A stretch of DNA of 64,000 nt from Amycolatopsis antarctica (GCF_002262875.1 NZ_NKYE01000001.1:659704-723703); one strand, 5' to 3'. Positions 51,049-60,392 are shown, counted from the stretch's first letter. Notes: generated by a model not told the origin, from the letters alone. Numbers and translations: made by a program.

Positions 51049-51147
51049 CCGCAATATGTCGACGTATTGCGCCCGCGGCCACCGCAATATGTCGACGTAT
51101 TGCGATGCCTTGCGCACGATGGATCGCAATATGTCGACGTATTGCGC
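51049..51147. repeat. Three-copy array of 24-bp near-palindrome (locus 4)
   Basis: Copies at 51049-51072, 51082-51105 and 51124-51147. The spacers are 9 bp and 18 bp, so start-to-start distances are 33 and 42 bp. Inner 22 bp are identical in all three; outermost bases vary. The array fills most of the 185-bp gap between secA2 and nadE, both on the minus strand. Confidence 0.95.
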
Positions 51148-51158
51148 TCGGGGTGGGG

Positions 51159-53552
51159 TCAGTCCTTCTTCTTGCGCAGCATCCCGCGCACCTTCTTCAG
51201 CGCCTGCTCGGCGTCGGAGTCGAACGGGTTGTCGTGCACCAGGTACGTCCACGTCGACGTCGGCCGCCGCACACCCGAGCCGTGCAGGTCGATCCCGTCC
51301 TCGCCGGTCTCGGCGTCCACCAGCGTCTTCGCCGACCGCGCCTCGACCTCGCCGGAGATCTTGCGGAACTCCGGGATCGCCGTCCGGTGGAACTCGTCCA
51401 GCGGAGTCTCCCGCGCCAGCGCGCGGAGGTGGATCGTCTCCCGCACCTCGTTCAGGAACGCCAGGTGGTCCGACCAGAGCTGGTCGAGGTGGAAGAGCAT
51501 GACCTCCCGGCACACCTCGGCCAGCCGCTGCGCACCGAGCTTCTCGCTCAGCTCCTCGTACCGCTCCGACTCGGCCTTCTTCAGGATCTCGGCCGCCAGA
51601 TCGGTGCGCAACAACTCGTCCCGGTGGGCGAGCAGGCTGGTCCGCTGGTGCTCGATCAGCCGGGTGTAGCGCCAGGTGTTGCGGTGGATCTCCAGGTCCA
51701 CGCCCTCGGCAACGCGCTGGGCGTGCCGGATGTGGCGGTGCGCGGCCTCGTCGATGATCTCGCCGGTCTCGTCCTCGGCGGAGATGCCCTCCGGGACGTC
51801 CGGTGCGCACCCGAGCACCAGCTCGTCGTTCAGGCTGGCGAAGTACACCGAGCCACCGGGGTCGCCCTGCCGCCCGGCCCGGCCACGGAGCTGGTCGTCC
51901 AGCCTGCTGCTCGGGTAGCGCGCGGTGCCGATGACGTGCAGGCCGCCCAGCTCGGCCACCCGCTCCCGGTCCGCGCCGTCCGAACCGCCCAGCCGGATGT
52001 CGGTACCCCGGCCCGCCATCTGGGTGGACACGGTGACCGCCTCGAACTTGCCCGCATCGGCGATGATCTCCGCTTCCTCGGCGTCGTTGCGCGCGTTGAG
52101 CACGACGCACGGCAGGTTCGCCTTCGCCAGCTTGTCGGCCAGCTCCTCCGACTCGGCGACGTCCTGGGTGCCGACCAGGATCGGCCGCCCGGTGCCGTGC
52201 ACCGTGCGGATGTCCTCGACGATCGCGCGCAGCTTGTGCGAGGGGGAGGCGAAGATGCGGTCCTTCGCGTCGGTCCGGATGTTCTCCGTGTTCGGCGGGA
52301 TGACGGCCACCTCGAGCTCGTAGAACTCGCGGAGCTGCTCGGCCACCGCCGAGGCCGTGCCGGTCATCCCCGCCACCCTCGGGTAGCGGGCGATCAGCGC
52401 CTGCACGGTGATCGAGTCCAGGATCTCGCCGCGGTCCGACGGCGGCAGCTTCTCCTTCGCCTCGACGGCCGCCTGCAGCCCGTCCGGCCAGCGCTGGAGT
52501 TCCGCCACCCGGCCACGGGAGGCGTTGATGAGCTGCACCTTCCCGTCCCGCACCAGGTAGTCGACGTCGCGGGTGAGCAGGGCGTGAGCGTGCAGGGCGA
52601 TGTTGACCGAGGCGAGCCGGTTGGACTCCGAGTCGTACAGATCGACCCCGCCGAGCGACTTCTCCACCACCGACGCCCCGGCCGGGGTCAGCCAGGCGTT
52701 GCGGCCGTCGGAGTCGGTCTCGTAGTGCAGACCCAGCCGCAGCCTGCGGACGATGTCGGCGGCCTCCTCGTCGGCCACGCCCGCGTCCACCGAACCGGCC
52801 ATCACCAGCGGTACCCGCGCCTCGTCGACGAGCACGGAGTCGGCCTCGTCGACGATCGCCACCTCGGGTTCCGGCTGCGCCAGCGCGTCCGGGGAGGTGA
52901 TCAGCCGGTCGCGCAGCACGTCGAAACCGATCTCGCTGACCGCGCCGTAACAGACCTCGGCCCCGTAGGCCCGCTGCCGCTCGCCGGGATCCAGCGCGGG
53001 CTCGACCCAGCCGACCCGCACGCCCAGCAGCTCGTACACCGGCCGCATCCATTCGGCGTCGCGGCGGGCCAGGTAGTCGTTGACGGAGATGACGTGCACA
53101 CGCCTGCCCTGCAACGCGTACCCGGCGGCGGCCAGCGCCCCGGCCAGCGTCTTGCCCTCACCGGTGGCCATCTGCACGACGTGGCCGGTGAGCAGCCCCA
53201 TGGTGCCGACGAGCTGCACGTCGAAGGCGCGCTCGTCGAGTGCGCGGCGGGCGGCCTCCCGGCCGAGCGCGCAGAGTTCGACGAGCTGCTCGTTGCTGAT
53301 CGCCGCCGGAGCGGGAGCCTGCGTCTCCTCCTCCGTGTCCGGCGTGGTCTCGGACGCGGGCCACGGCGCGGGCCTGCCGAGGCGCAGCTTCCCGGCGGCC
53401 TCGGTCAGCTCGGCGTCGGAGAGCTCCTTCAGCTCGGGCTCGCGCTTCTCGATCGCCGGCAACAGCGCTTCGTACCTGCTGAGATCCACGGTCCCGGGGC
53501 GCTGGATGATCCTGCGCAACCGCTTGCCGACCCGGTTCATCAACGCTGCCAC
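51159..53552 (-). CDS. secA2: Accessory preprotein translocase ATPase SecA2
   Basis: 797 residues from a GTG with AAGGAG 7 nt upstream. DEAD motor features are QMATGEGKTLAGALAAAGYA (Walker A), VAIVDEADSVLVDEA (Walker B), TMAGRGTDIRLGG-like STQMAGRGTDIRLGG and QLRGRAGRQGDPG. It is shorter than SecA1 and lacks the C-terminal zinc/linker region, as expected for SecA2. It powers export of a subset of proteins, often without normal signal peptides, through SecYEG. It is divergent to a lipoprotein hydrolase gene. Confidence 0.94.
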   Translation of the reverse strand: MAALMNRVGKRLRRIIQRPGTVDLSRYEALLPAIEKREPELKELSDAELTEAAGKLRLGRPAPWPASETTPDTEEETQAPAPAAISNEQLVELCALGREAARRALDERAFDVQLVGTMGLLTGHVVQMATGEGKTLAGALAAAGYALQGRRVHVISVNDYLARRDAEWMRPVYELLGVRVGWVEPALDPGERQRAYGAEVCYGAVSEIGFDVLRDRLITSPDALAQPEPEVAIVDEADSVLVDEARVPLVMAGSVDAGVADEEAADIVRRLRLGLHYETDSDGRNAWLTPAGASVVEKSLGGVDLYDSESNRLASVNIALHAHALLTRDVDYLVRDGKVQLINASRGRVAELQRWPDGLQAAVEAKEKLPPSDRGEILDSITVQALIARYPRVAGMTGTASAVAEQLREFYELEVAVIPPNTENIRTDAKDRIFASPSHKLRAIVEDIRTVHGTGRPILVGTQDVAESEELADKLAKANLPCVVLNARNDAEEAEIIADAGKFEAVTVSTQMAGRGTDIRLGGSDGADRERVAELGGLHVIGTARYPSSRLDDQLRGRAGRQGDPGGSVYFASLNDELVLGCAPDVPEGISAEDETGEIIDEAAHRHIRHAQRVAEGVDLEIHRNTWRYTRLIEHQRTSLLAHRDELLRTDLAAEILKKAESERYEELSEKLGAQRLAEVCREVMLFHLDQLWSDHLAFLNEVRETIHLRALARETPLDEFHRTAIPEFRKISGEVEARSAKTLVDAETGEDGIDLHGSGVRRPTSTWTYLVHDNPFDSDAEQALKKVRGMLRKKKD

Positions 53553-53668
53553 CCGCGAACTCCTTCGTCTCACGTTCGGCGCCGGCTGCTCGCCCGGCGC
53601 AGGCCCTACTGCCACCCAACGCGAAGGCGGCCCGTCCGAGTTCCGTACCCGGATGGCACGATCGCGGG

Positions 53669-55282
53669 GTGCCTGTCCTGGAACGCTACAGCTACCGTGC
53701 CGCCTGTCTCCTCGCCGTGAGCCTGCTCGCCGCCGGACTGACGGCCTGCACCACCACCGAGGACACCGCCTCGCCCGCCGGGCCGGTGACCGAGTCGAAG
53801 GGCCCGGTCGGCCAGGTGCCCGGGGGTTTGGACACCTTCTACGGGCAGAGCCTGACCTGGGGCGACTGCGGTCCGTTCGGCACCAGCGACGAGATGCGCC
53901 AGTCGTTCGACGTCCAGGGCGCCGAGTGCGCACGGTTGCGGGTTCCGCTGGACTACGCCCGGCCGGACGCCGAGACGATCAACCTCGGGGTGCTGCGGCA
54001 CAAGGCGCGAGATCCCGACGAAAGGATCGGTTCGCTGGTGACCAACCCCGGCGGACCGGGCGCGTCCGGCATGGTCTCCGCCGCCAGCACCGGCATCCAG
54101 GTACGGAACAACCCGATCGGGCAGCGTTTCGACGTCGTCGGCTTCGACCCGCGCGGGGTCGGGGCCAGCCAGCCCGCCGTCACCTGCCTGACCCCGGCCG
54201 AACGCGACGCCGACCGGGCCGACGACTCCGAGGTCGACGGCACCCCCGAGGGCGTGGCCAGGCAGGAGGCCAGCGAACGTGAGTTCGGCGAGAAGTGCGC
54301 CGAGCGCACCGAGTACGGCGCGAAGATGCTCGCCAACCTCGGCACCCGCGACGTCGTCAAGGACATGGACGTGCTCCGCTCCGCGCTCGGCGACGAGAAG
54401 CTGTCCTACCTCGGCTACTCCTACGGAACCCGGATCGGCTACGCCTACGCCGAGGCGTTTCCCGGCAACGTCCGCTCCCTGGTGCTCGACGGCGCGCTCG
54501 ACCCCGAGCAGGACTCGGTGGAGTCGCTGGTCGGGCAGGGCGAGGGCTTCGGCGTCGCCTTCGGAGAATTCGCGTCCTGGTGCGCGGAACAGCAGGACTG
54601 CGCGCTCGGCGGCGACGCGGCCGGGGCCACTCAGGCGTTCCAGCGGCTCGCCCAGCCGTTGATCGACAACCCCGCCCGGGTGGGCGACGGGCGGTCGCTC
54701 TCCTTCGAGGACGCCACCATCGCCGCCGTGCAGGCGTTGTACTCCCAGCAACTGTGGGAACCGCTGAACACCGGTTTGAACGAACTCAAGACCGGCAAGG
54801 GCGACACGCTGATGCTGCTCGCCGACACCTACAACGAGCGCGGCGCGGACGGCGGCTACGCGACCACGCAGGACGCCTTCGCCGCGATCCGCTGCGTCGA
54901 CGATCCCCGGGTCACCGACAAGGCCAAGATCCGCGAGGCGCAGCGCCGCTACGCCGAGGTCGCCCCGTTCCTCGACGACGGCCGCCCGGACGGTGACGCG
55001 CTCGACTCCTGCGCGTTCTGGCCGGTGCCGAACACCTCCGAGCCGCACCTGCCGAGCGTGCAGGGCGTACCGCCCGCGCTGGTCGTGTCCACCACGAACG
55101 ACCCGGCGACGCCGTATCAGGCGGGCGTCAACCTGGCGAAGGCGATGAAGGGCTCGCTGCTCACCTACGAGGGCACCCAGCACACGATCTTCCTGCAGGG
55201 CAACCCCTGCGTGGACGACGCGGGCATCGCCTACCTGCTCGACGGCACGCTGCCCGCCGAGGGAACCCGCTGCTCCGGCTAG
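53669..55282 (+). CDS. Lipoprotein alpha/beta hydrolase (TAP-like, Hip1/CaeA-like)
   Basis: 537 residues from GTG. The signal peptide ends in a lipobox (AAGLTACTT), so it is a membrane-anchored lipoprotein. Alpha/beta hydrolase core: NPGGPGASG (oxyanion), LSYLGYSYGTRIGYAYAE (nucleophile Ser), TNDPATPYQAG (Asp), EGTQHTIFLQG (His). The C-terminal TAP-like domain with cysteines matches Rv2224c (CaeA/Hip1), a serine protease, and the nearby panB and glnA2 support orthology. Confidence 0.92.
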   Translation: MPVLERYSYRAACLLAVSLLAAGLTACTTTEDTASPAGPVTESKGPVGQVPGGLDTFYGQSLTWGDCGPFGTSDEMRQSFDVQGAECARLRVPLDYARPDAETINLGVLRHKARDPDERIGSLVTNPGGPGASGMVSAASTGIQVRNNPIGQRFDVVGFDPRGVGASQPAVTCLTPAERDADRADDSEVDGTPEGVARQEASEREFGEKCAERTEYGAKMLANLGTRDVVKDMDVLRSALGDEKLSYLGYSYGTRIGYAYAEAFPGNVRSLVLDGALDPEQDSVESLVGQGEGFGVAFGEFASWCAEQQDCALGGDAAGATQAFQRLAQPLIDNPARVGDGRSLSFEDATIAAVQALYSQQLWEPLNTGLNELKTGKGDTLMLLADTYNERGADGGYATTQDAFAAIRCVDDPRVTDKAKIREAQRRYAEVAPFLDDGRPDGDALDSCAFWPVPNTSEPHLPSVQGVPPALVVSTTNDPATPYQAGVNLAKAMKGSLLTYEGTQHTIFLQGNPCVDDAGIAYLLDGTLPAEGTRCSG

Positions 55283-55352
55283 GCGCGTCCGTCTCGTTCG
55301 CCGGCGCCTATCCGTGCGTGCCGTCTGCGCCGCGCGTTCGTCCGCGTGCGGA

Positions 55353-56036
55353 TCAGTACCGGGCCGCCGGGGCGTCCTGTGCGTTGTGGTCGGCCAGCGC
55401 CAGTTCGATCGCGACGACGCCCCGGTTGTCCTGCCGGGCGGGCAACTGCAGCCAGAGCCTGCGCAGTTCCCGGCCGTCGTCCTCGGCGATCCAGAACTTG
55501 AGGTCGGCGTCCGCCCACACACCGGGCAGCAGCCGGGCGAGCACCTCGCGGCCGACCGTCCCGCCGACGCGGTAGGCGGACACCCCGTCGACCTCCTCGC
55601 GGTTCTCCGTCCGGGTCGATCGCGCGGCCGTCAACAGGGAGCGCAGGCCGCGATCGGCGTCGAGCAGGGTCGCCGGGGCCGGTGCGGGAACGGGTTCGCG
55701 GGTGCTCGGCCCGGCGGGATCGCGCAGCGTCAGCGTCCCGGACTCGACGACGAAACCGCGCGCCACCCGCCCGTCCGGTGTCTCGATCTCCGCCTCGCCC
55801 TCGGCCGCGCCGTTCGCACTGGCCCTGCCGTGCGCGGAACGCAGCAGCACGCCCGGGATCTCCCCGGTCAGTCCGTAGTCGAACCGGACGTCGCGCAGGT
55901 CCCGCAGGCCTTCGGCGGAGGCGTCGAGCAACGTCCGCGAATCCGGCAGCGGGCCGCTCGTGTCGGGCATCCCGCACGCGCCGAGCAGGCTGATCACGAG
56001 CAGCAGGACCGGCGTCAGTCGGCGGCGGGCGGGCAT
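55353..56036 (-). CDS. LppX/LprG-family lipoprotein
   Basis: 227 residues from ATG with signal peptide and lipobox LLGACGMP. The domain resembles LppX_LprAFG proteins that carry lipids between membranes (VRFDYGLTGEIPGVLL, AYRVGGTVGREVLARLLPG, DADLKFWIAEDDGRELRRLW). Its first 22 bp overlap the 3' end of the GlxA-like gene, and TACCGT lies exactly 6 nt before its ATG inside that gene, suggesting a leaderless transcript. Confidence 0.85.
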   Translation of the reverse strand: MPARRRLTPVLLLVISLLGACGMPDTSGPLPDSRTLLDASAEGLRDLRDVRFDYGLTGEIPGVLLRSAHGRASANGAAEGEAEIETPDGRVARGFVVESGTLTLRDPAGPSTREPVPAPAPATLLDADRGLRSLLTAARSTRTENREEVDGVSAYRVGGTVGREVLARLLPGVWADADLKFWIAEDDGRELRRLWLQLPARQDNRGVVAIELALADHNAQDAPAARY

Positions 56037-57076
56037 GCGCCCACGGTAGCGGGACGGTGGCGCGTCCCGACTCCGGCGGTGCCCGCCACGGCCCGGGTGG
56101 AGAAGGTCCGGCGGTAGGCGAGCGGAGCCACGCCGATCGCCGAGTTGAGGTGCTGGCGCAGTGATGCGGCGGTACCCAGGCCCGAGTCCGCGGCGATCCG
56201 TTCCACCGGCAGGTCGGTGGTCTCCAGCAGCCCGCGAGCGTGCTGGACGCGCTGCTGGGTGAGCCAGGTGCGCGGCGGCAGGCCCGTCTCCGCGCGGAAA
56301 CGCCTGGAGAACGTGCGCACGCTCATCCGCGCGTGGGCGGCGAGCGTGGCCAGGTCGAGCGGTTCGCCCAGCCGTTCCAGCGCCCAGGCGCGGGTGGTGG
56401 CGGTGCTGCCGTCCCCGTCCGCGGGCAGTGGCACGTCGATGAACTGCGACTGGCCGCCGTCGCGCCACGGTGGGACGACGCAGTACCGGGCGGCGCGGTT
56501 GGCCGCCTCGCTGCCGTGGTCGGACCGGATGACGTGCAGGCACAGGTCGACCCCGGCGGCGAGTCCGGCGGAGGTGAGCACATCGCCCTCGTCGACGTAG
56601 AGCACGTTCTCGTCGAGCAGGACCCGCGGGTACAGCGCGCGGAACTCCGCGGCGTAGGCCCAGTGCGTGGTGGCCCGGCGGCCGTCGAGCAGGCCGGTCG
56701 CGGCGAGCACGAAGGCACCGGTGCAGATCGACATCATCCTGGCCTGCCGGGGGACCAGGGCGAGCGCCGAGGCGATGTCGTCCGGCAGTTCGCCGCGTAG
56801 CCGGGGCCCCTCGACGCGGGTTCCCGGGATGATCACCGTGTCCGCCTCGGCGAGCGCCTCGGGCCCGTGGTCCAGCGTTGCCGTGTAGCCGGCGGAGAAG
56901 CGCACCGGCCGATCGTCGACGCCGCACACCCGCACGTCGTAGAGCTTCCTGCCGTCCCGGTCCGTCGCCGTGCCGAGGATCTGCGAGGCGATGTTCAGGT
57001 CGTAGCCGACGGTCTCGTCGATGGCCAGCACGGCGACACGGTGCGGCCGGGAACCGGGTGAGCGCGCGACAGGCAT
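56015..57076 (-). CDS. GlxA-like AraC family regulator with DJ-1/PfpI domain
   Basis: 353 residues from ATG (MPVARSPGSRPHRVAVLAID). The N-terminal DJ-1/PfpI-like domain has the conserved nucleophile-elbow Cys in MMSICTGAFVLAATGLL. The C-terminal double HTH of AraC type has LATLAAHARMSVRTFSRRF and RIAADSGLGTAASLRQHL. Divergent to the MFS transporter by 71 bp, which it probably regulates. The 3' end overlaps the lipoprotein gene. Confidence 0.92.
   Translation of the reverse strand: MPVARSPGSRPHRVAVLAIDETVGYDLNIASQILGTATDRDGRKLYDVRVCGVDDRPVRFSAGYTATLDHGPEALAEADTVIIPGTRVEGPRLRGELPDDIASALALVPRQARMMSICTGAFVLAATGLLDGRRATTHWAYAAEFRALYPRVLLDENVLYVDEGDVLTSAGLAAGVDLCLHVIRSDHGSEAANRAARYCVVPPWRDGGQSQFIDVPLPADGDGSTATTRAWALERLGEPLDLATLAAHARMSVRTFSRRFRAETGLPPRTWLTQQRVQHARGLLETTDLPVERIAADSGLGTAASLRQHLNSAIGVAPLAYRRTFSTRAVAGTAGVGTRHRPATVGACPPAAD
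56043..56048 (-). promoter_or_regulatory. Probable -10 box of leaderless lipoprotein gene
   Basis: On the minus strand TACCGT, 6 nt, then ATG at 56036. It lies within the end of the upstream coding sequence. Confidence 0.4.
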
Positions 57077-57147
57077 GGCCGGATTCTTGCACATATTGGC
57101 ATTCTTGCCACTGGTTCCCGAGTGGAGCGCCCGGAAAGCTGACGGCC

Positions 57148-58461
57148 GTGACCCGACTCGACACCCCGCACCCGGCCCGGGCAGGCCGGTGGCGGCCGCA
57201 CTGGGCCTGGCCGGTCGCCTTCGCCGCCTTCGTCGCGCTGGTCGGAGCGGCCGGATTCCGCGCGGCCCCCGGCGTGCTCATCGATCCGCTGCACCAGGAG
57301 TTCGGCTGGTCCCGCGGCACCATCTCGGCCGCCGTGTCCGTCAACCTCGTGCTCTACGGCCTGATCTCGCCGTTCGCCGCCGCGCTGATGGAACGGCTCG
57401 GCATGCGCCGCGTGGTCTGCGGCGCACTGCTGCTCGTCGCGGCGGGCAGCGGGCTGACGGTGTTCATGAACGCGAGCTGGCAGTTGCTGCTGCTGTGGGG
57501 CGTGCTGGTGGGGACCGGCACCGGCTCGATGGCGCTGGCCTTCGTCGCGACCGTCACCAGCCGGTGGTTCGTCCGGCACCGTGGCCTGGTCAGCGGGGTG
57601 CTCACGGCGGCGGGCGCGGCGGGTCAGCTCGTGTTCCTGCCGGTGGTCGCGATGCTCGCCGAGCACCAGGGCTGGCGGACGGCCTCGCTCGTCGTCGCCG
57701 GCGCGGCGGTCGTCGTCGTGCCGATCGTGCTGGCGTTCCTGCGCGACGATCCCGCCGACGTCGGCACCACCGCCTACGGCGCCCCGCCCGGTACCGAACC
57801 GGTACCCGCCACGGGCAACACCGGTGCCGCCCGGCGGGCCGTCGGGGCGTTGCGCGAGGCGGCCCGGACCCGCACGTTCTGGTTGCTGGCGGGCGGTTTC
57901 GCGATCTGCGGCGCGTCGACGAACGGGCTCATCGGCACCCACTTCGTGCCCGCCGCCCACGACCACGGCATGCCGAGCACCACGGCGGCCGGACTGCTCG
58001 CGCTGGTCGGCCTCTTCGACGTCGCGGGCACCATCGCCTCCGGCTGGCTCACCGACCGCGTCGACCCGCGCTGGCTGCTCGGCGGCTACTACCTGCTGCG
58101 CGGGGCCTCGTTGCTGCTGCTGCCGCAACTGTTCGCGCCCACCACCGAACCGCCGATGTGGGCGTTCATCGTCTTCTACGGACTGGACTGGGTGGCGACC
58201 GTCCCGCCGACGGTGGCGCTGTGCCGGGACCGATTCGGCCTCAGCGGTCCCATCGTGTTCGGCTGGGTGTTCGCCGCGCACCAGGTGGGCGCCGCCTTCG
58301 CGGCGTTCGCGGCGGGCCTGGTCCGGGACGAGCTCGGCACGTACACCCTCGCCTGGTTCGCGGCGGGCGGACTGTGCTTCGTGGCGGCCCTGATGTCGGT
58401 GCGGATCCGGCGCCCCACCCCGGTTCGGCGAGCCGGAGGCGCCGAGTCGCGGGCCGGCTGA
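57148..58461 (+). CDS. MFS transporter
   Basis: 437 residues from GTG with GGAAAG upstream. Twelve helices. Conserved loop motifs are MERLGMRRVV (motif A region), WFVRHRGLVSGVLTAAGAAG and DRVDPRWLLGGYY in the second half. It resembles the monocarboxylate/oxalate-type branch (OFA-like) of the superfamily. Substrate unknown. Control by the divergent GlxA-like regulator is likely. Confidence 0.9.
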   Translation: MTRLDTPHPARAGRWRPHWAWPVAFAAFVALVGAAGFRAAPGVLIDPLHQEFGWSRGTISAAVSVNLVLYGLISPFAAALMERLGMRRVVCGALLLVAAGSGLTVFMNASWQLLLLWGVLVGTGTGSMALAFVATVTSRWFVRHRGLVSGVLTAAGAAGQLVFLPVVAMLAEHQGWRTASLVVAGAAVVVVPIVLAFLRDDPADVGTTAYGAPPGTEPVPATGNTGAARRAVGALREAARTRTFWLLAGGFAICGASTNGLIGTHFVPAAHDHGMPSTTAAGLLALVGLFDVAGTIASGWLTDRVDPRWLLGGYYLLRGASLLLLPQLFAPTTEPPMWAFIVFYGLDWVATVPPTVALCRDRFGLSGPIVFGWVFAAHQVGAAFAAFAAGLVRDELGTYTLAWFAAGGLCFVAALMSVRIRRPTPVRRAGGAESRAG

Positions 58462-58488
58462 CGGGCGCGCCTACGATCTGCAGTCCTG

Positions 58489-60147
58489 ATGAATGCGAGC
58501 CGGATGAGTACGAGCCTGGTGGCCAAGGGCCTGGCCGCGGGCCATGGTGACCGAGTCCTGTTCTCCGACCTGGACCTTGTGGTCGCCCCCGGCGACGTGG
58601 TCGGTCTCGTCGGCGTCAACGGCGCGGGAAAGTCCACGCTCCTGCGCACCCTCGGCGGGCTGATCCCGGCCGAGGATGGTGCCGTCCGGCTGAACCCGCC
58701 CGGTGCCGTCGTCGGCTACCTGCCGCAGGAACCGGAACGCAGGCCGGGCGAATCGGTCGGTGGTTTCCTGGCCCGTCGCACCGGGGTCGCCGCCGCCCAG
58801 CAGGAGATGGACGCGGCCGCGACGGAACTCGCGGCGGGCGGTGCCGGTGCCGACGACGCCTACGCCGGTGCGCTGGACCGCTGGCTGGCACTCGGCGGCG
58901 CCGACCTCGACGAGCGCGCCTCGGCCGCCGTCGCGGACCTCGGCCTGGACGTCGACCTCGCGCAGGAGATGACCTCGCTCTCCGGTGGGCAGGCCGCGCG
59001 GGCCGGGCTGGCCTCCCTGTTGCTCAGCCGGTACGACGTCTTCCTGCTCGACGAGCCCACCAACGATCTCGACCTGGATGGCCTGGATCGGCTGGAGCGT
59101 TTCGTCGGCGAACTCCGGGCCGGTGTCGTGGTGGTCAGCCACGACCGGGAGTTCCTCACCCGGACCGTCACCGGGGTGCTCGAACTCGACCTCCCACAGC
59201 AGCGGGTGCGGTACTACGGCGGCGGCTATGAGGCGTACCTGGACGAACGCGAGGTGGGTAGGCGCCGCGCGTGGGAGAACTACGAGGAGTACGCCTCGAC
59301 GAGGGCTTCGCTGGAGGCCAGGGCGCGGATGCAGCGCGGCTGGATGGACAAGGGCGTGCGCAACGCCCGGCGCAAGGCGGGCGACAACGACAAGCTCGGC
59401 CGCAAGTTCCGGTCCGAGGCCAGCGAGAAGCAGGCGTCGAAGGCTCGGCAGACGGAACGGATGATCGAGCGGCTGGACACCGTCGAGGAACCGCGCAAGG
59501 AATGGGACCTGCGGATGGAGATCGCCACGGCCCCGCGGGCGGGTGCGGTGGTCGCCGCGCTGCGCGGCGTGGTGGTGCGCCGTGGTGGCTTCGCGCTCGG
59601 CCCGGTGGACTTGGAGGTCGGCTGGGCCGACCGGATCGCGATCACCGGCGCCAACGGGGCGGGCAAGTCGACGCTGCTGGCCGTTCTGCTCGGACGGATC
59701 ACGCCGGACGCGGGCGAGGCCTACCTCGGCCCCGGTGTCCGGGTGGGCGAGGTGGACCAGGCCCGCGCCGCCTTCTTCGGCGGGGAACCGCTGCTGGAGG
59801 CGTTCGGCCGGGAGATACCGGACTGGGCGGACGCCGAGGTTCGCACCCTGCTGGCCAAGTTCGGCCTGCGCGCCGAGCACGTCACCCGCCCCGCGGCGAC
59901 GCTGTCACCGGGAGAGCGCACCCGCGCGGCACTCGCGCTGCTGCAGGCCCGCGAGGTGAACCTGCTCGTGCTCGACGAACCGACCAACCACCTCGACCTG
60001 CCCGCCATCGAGCAGCTCGAATCGGCGCTCGCCTCGTACCCGGGCACCCTGCTGCTGGTGACGCACGACCGCCGGATGCGCGACGCCGTGCGTACCACCG
60101 GGTCCGTCCGGCTCACCGACGGCAGAGCGGACGTCTCCGTCCGGTAG
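58489..60147 (+). CDS. ABC-F family ATPase
   Basis: 552 residues from ATG 58489 (ATG 58504 is an equally good start). Two nucleotide-binding domains without membrane segments: GVNGAGKST, SLSGGQAARAGLAS, LLDEPTNDLDLD in the first; GANGAGKST, TLSPGERTRAALALL, LDEPTNHLDLP in the second. The linker is rich in Arg/Lys helices. Members act on ribosomes in translation or antibiotic protection. Not obviously tied to a biosynthetic locus here. Confidence 0.93.
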   Translation: MNASRMSTSLVAKGLAAGHGDRVLFSDLDLVVAPGDVVGLVGVNGAGKSTLLRTLGGLIPAEDGAVRLNPPGAVVGYLPQEPERRPGESVGGFLARRTGVAAAQQEMDAAATELAAGGAGADDAYAGALDRWLALGGADLDERASAAVADLGLDVDLAQEMTSLSGGQAARAGLASLLLSRYDVFLLDEPTNDLDLDGLDRLERFVGELRAGVVVVSHDREFLTRTVTGVLELDLPQQRVRYYGGGYEAYLDEREVGRRRAWENYEEYASTRASLEARARMQRGWMDKGVRNARRKAGDNDKLGRKFRSEASEKQASKARQTERMIERLDTVEEPRKEWDLRMEIATAPRAGAVVAALRGVVVRRGGFALGPVDLEVGWADRIAITGANGAGKSTLLAVLLGRITPDAGEAYLGPGVRVGEVDQARAAFFGGEPLLEAFGREIPDWADAEVRTLLAKFGLRAEHVTRPAATLSPGERTRAALALLQAREVNLLVLDEPTNHLDLPAIEQLESALASYPGTLLLVTHDRRMRDAVRTTGSVRLTDGRADVSVR

Positions 60148-60164
60148 TCGCCGGCGAACCTCGG

Positions 60165-60392
60165 TCAGTAGCCGCCGGGCCTGCCGTCGGAACGTCCCGG
60201 CGGCCCGCCCGCGTCGCGCACCTTGCGGGCCACCGAGTCGATCTGCTGGTGGTACTTGCCCTTCGTCTGCTTGTCCACGAAGCGGGCCGCCTTGTCGGCG
60301 TACTGCGCCGTCTTCTCCGGGTTCTTGCGCGCGTAGCGGCGGGCGGCCTCGGCGGCCCCCGCCAGCGCGGCCAGTTTCCGCAGCATGGCCAT
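60165..60392 (-). CDS. MT0933-type small antitoxin-family protein
   Basis: 75 residues from ATG, with GGAG 6 nt upstream. The central DKAARFVDKQTKGKYHQQID matches the MT0933 antitoxin-like family, usually described as the antitoxin of Rv0909/Rv0910-type pairs. No toxin-like SRPBCC gene is adjacent, so it is a solo copy. Ala/Lys-rich helices suggest an extended alpha-helical fold. Confidence 0.75.
   Translation of the reverse strand: MAMLRKLAALAGAAEAARRYARKNPEKTAQYADKAARFVDKQTKGKYHQQIDSVARKVRDAGGPPGRSDGRPGGY

Noticed and set aside
51049..51147. CRISPR array
   Set aside because: Spacers are 9 and 18 bp, repeats palindromic throughout, only three copies, and no cas genes.
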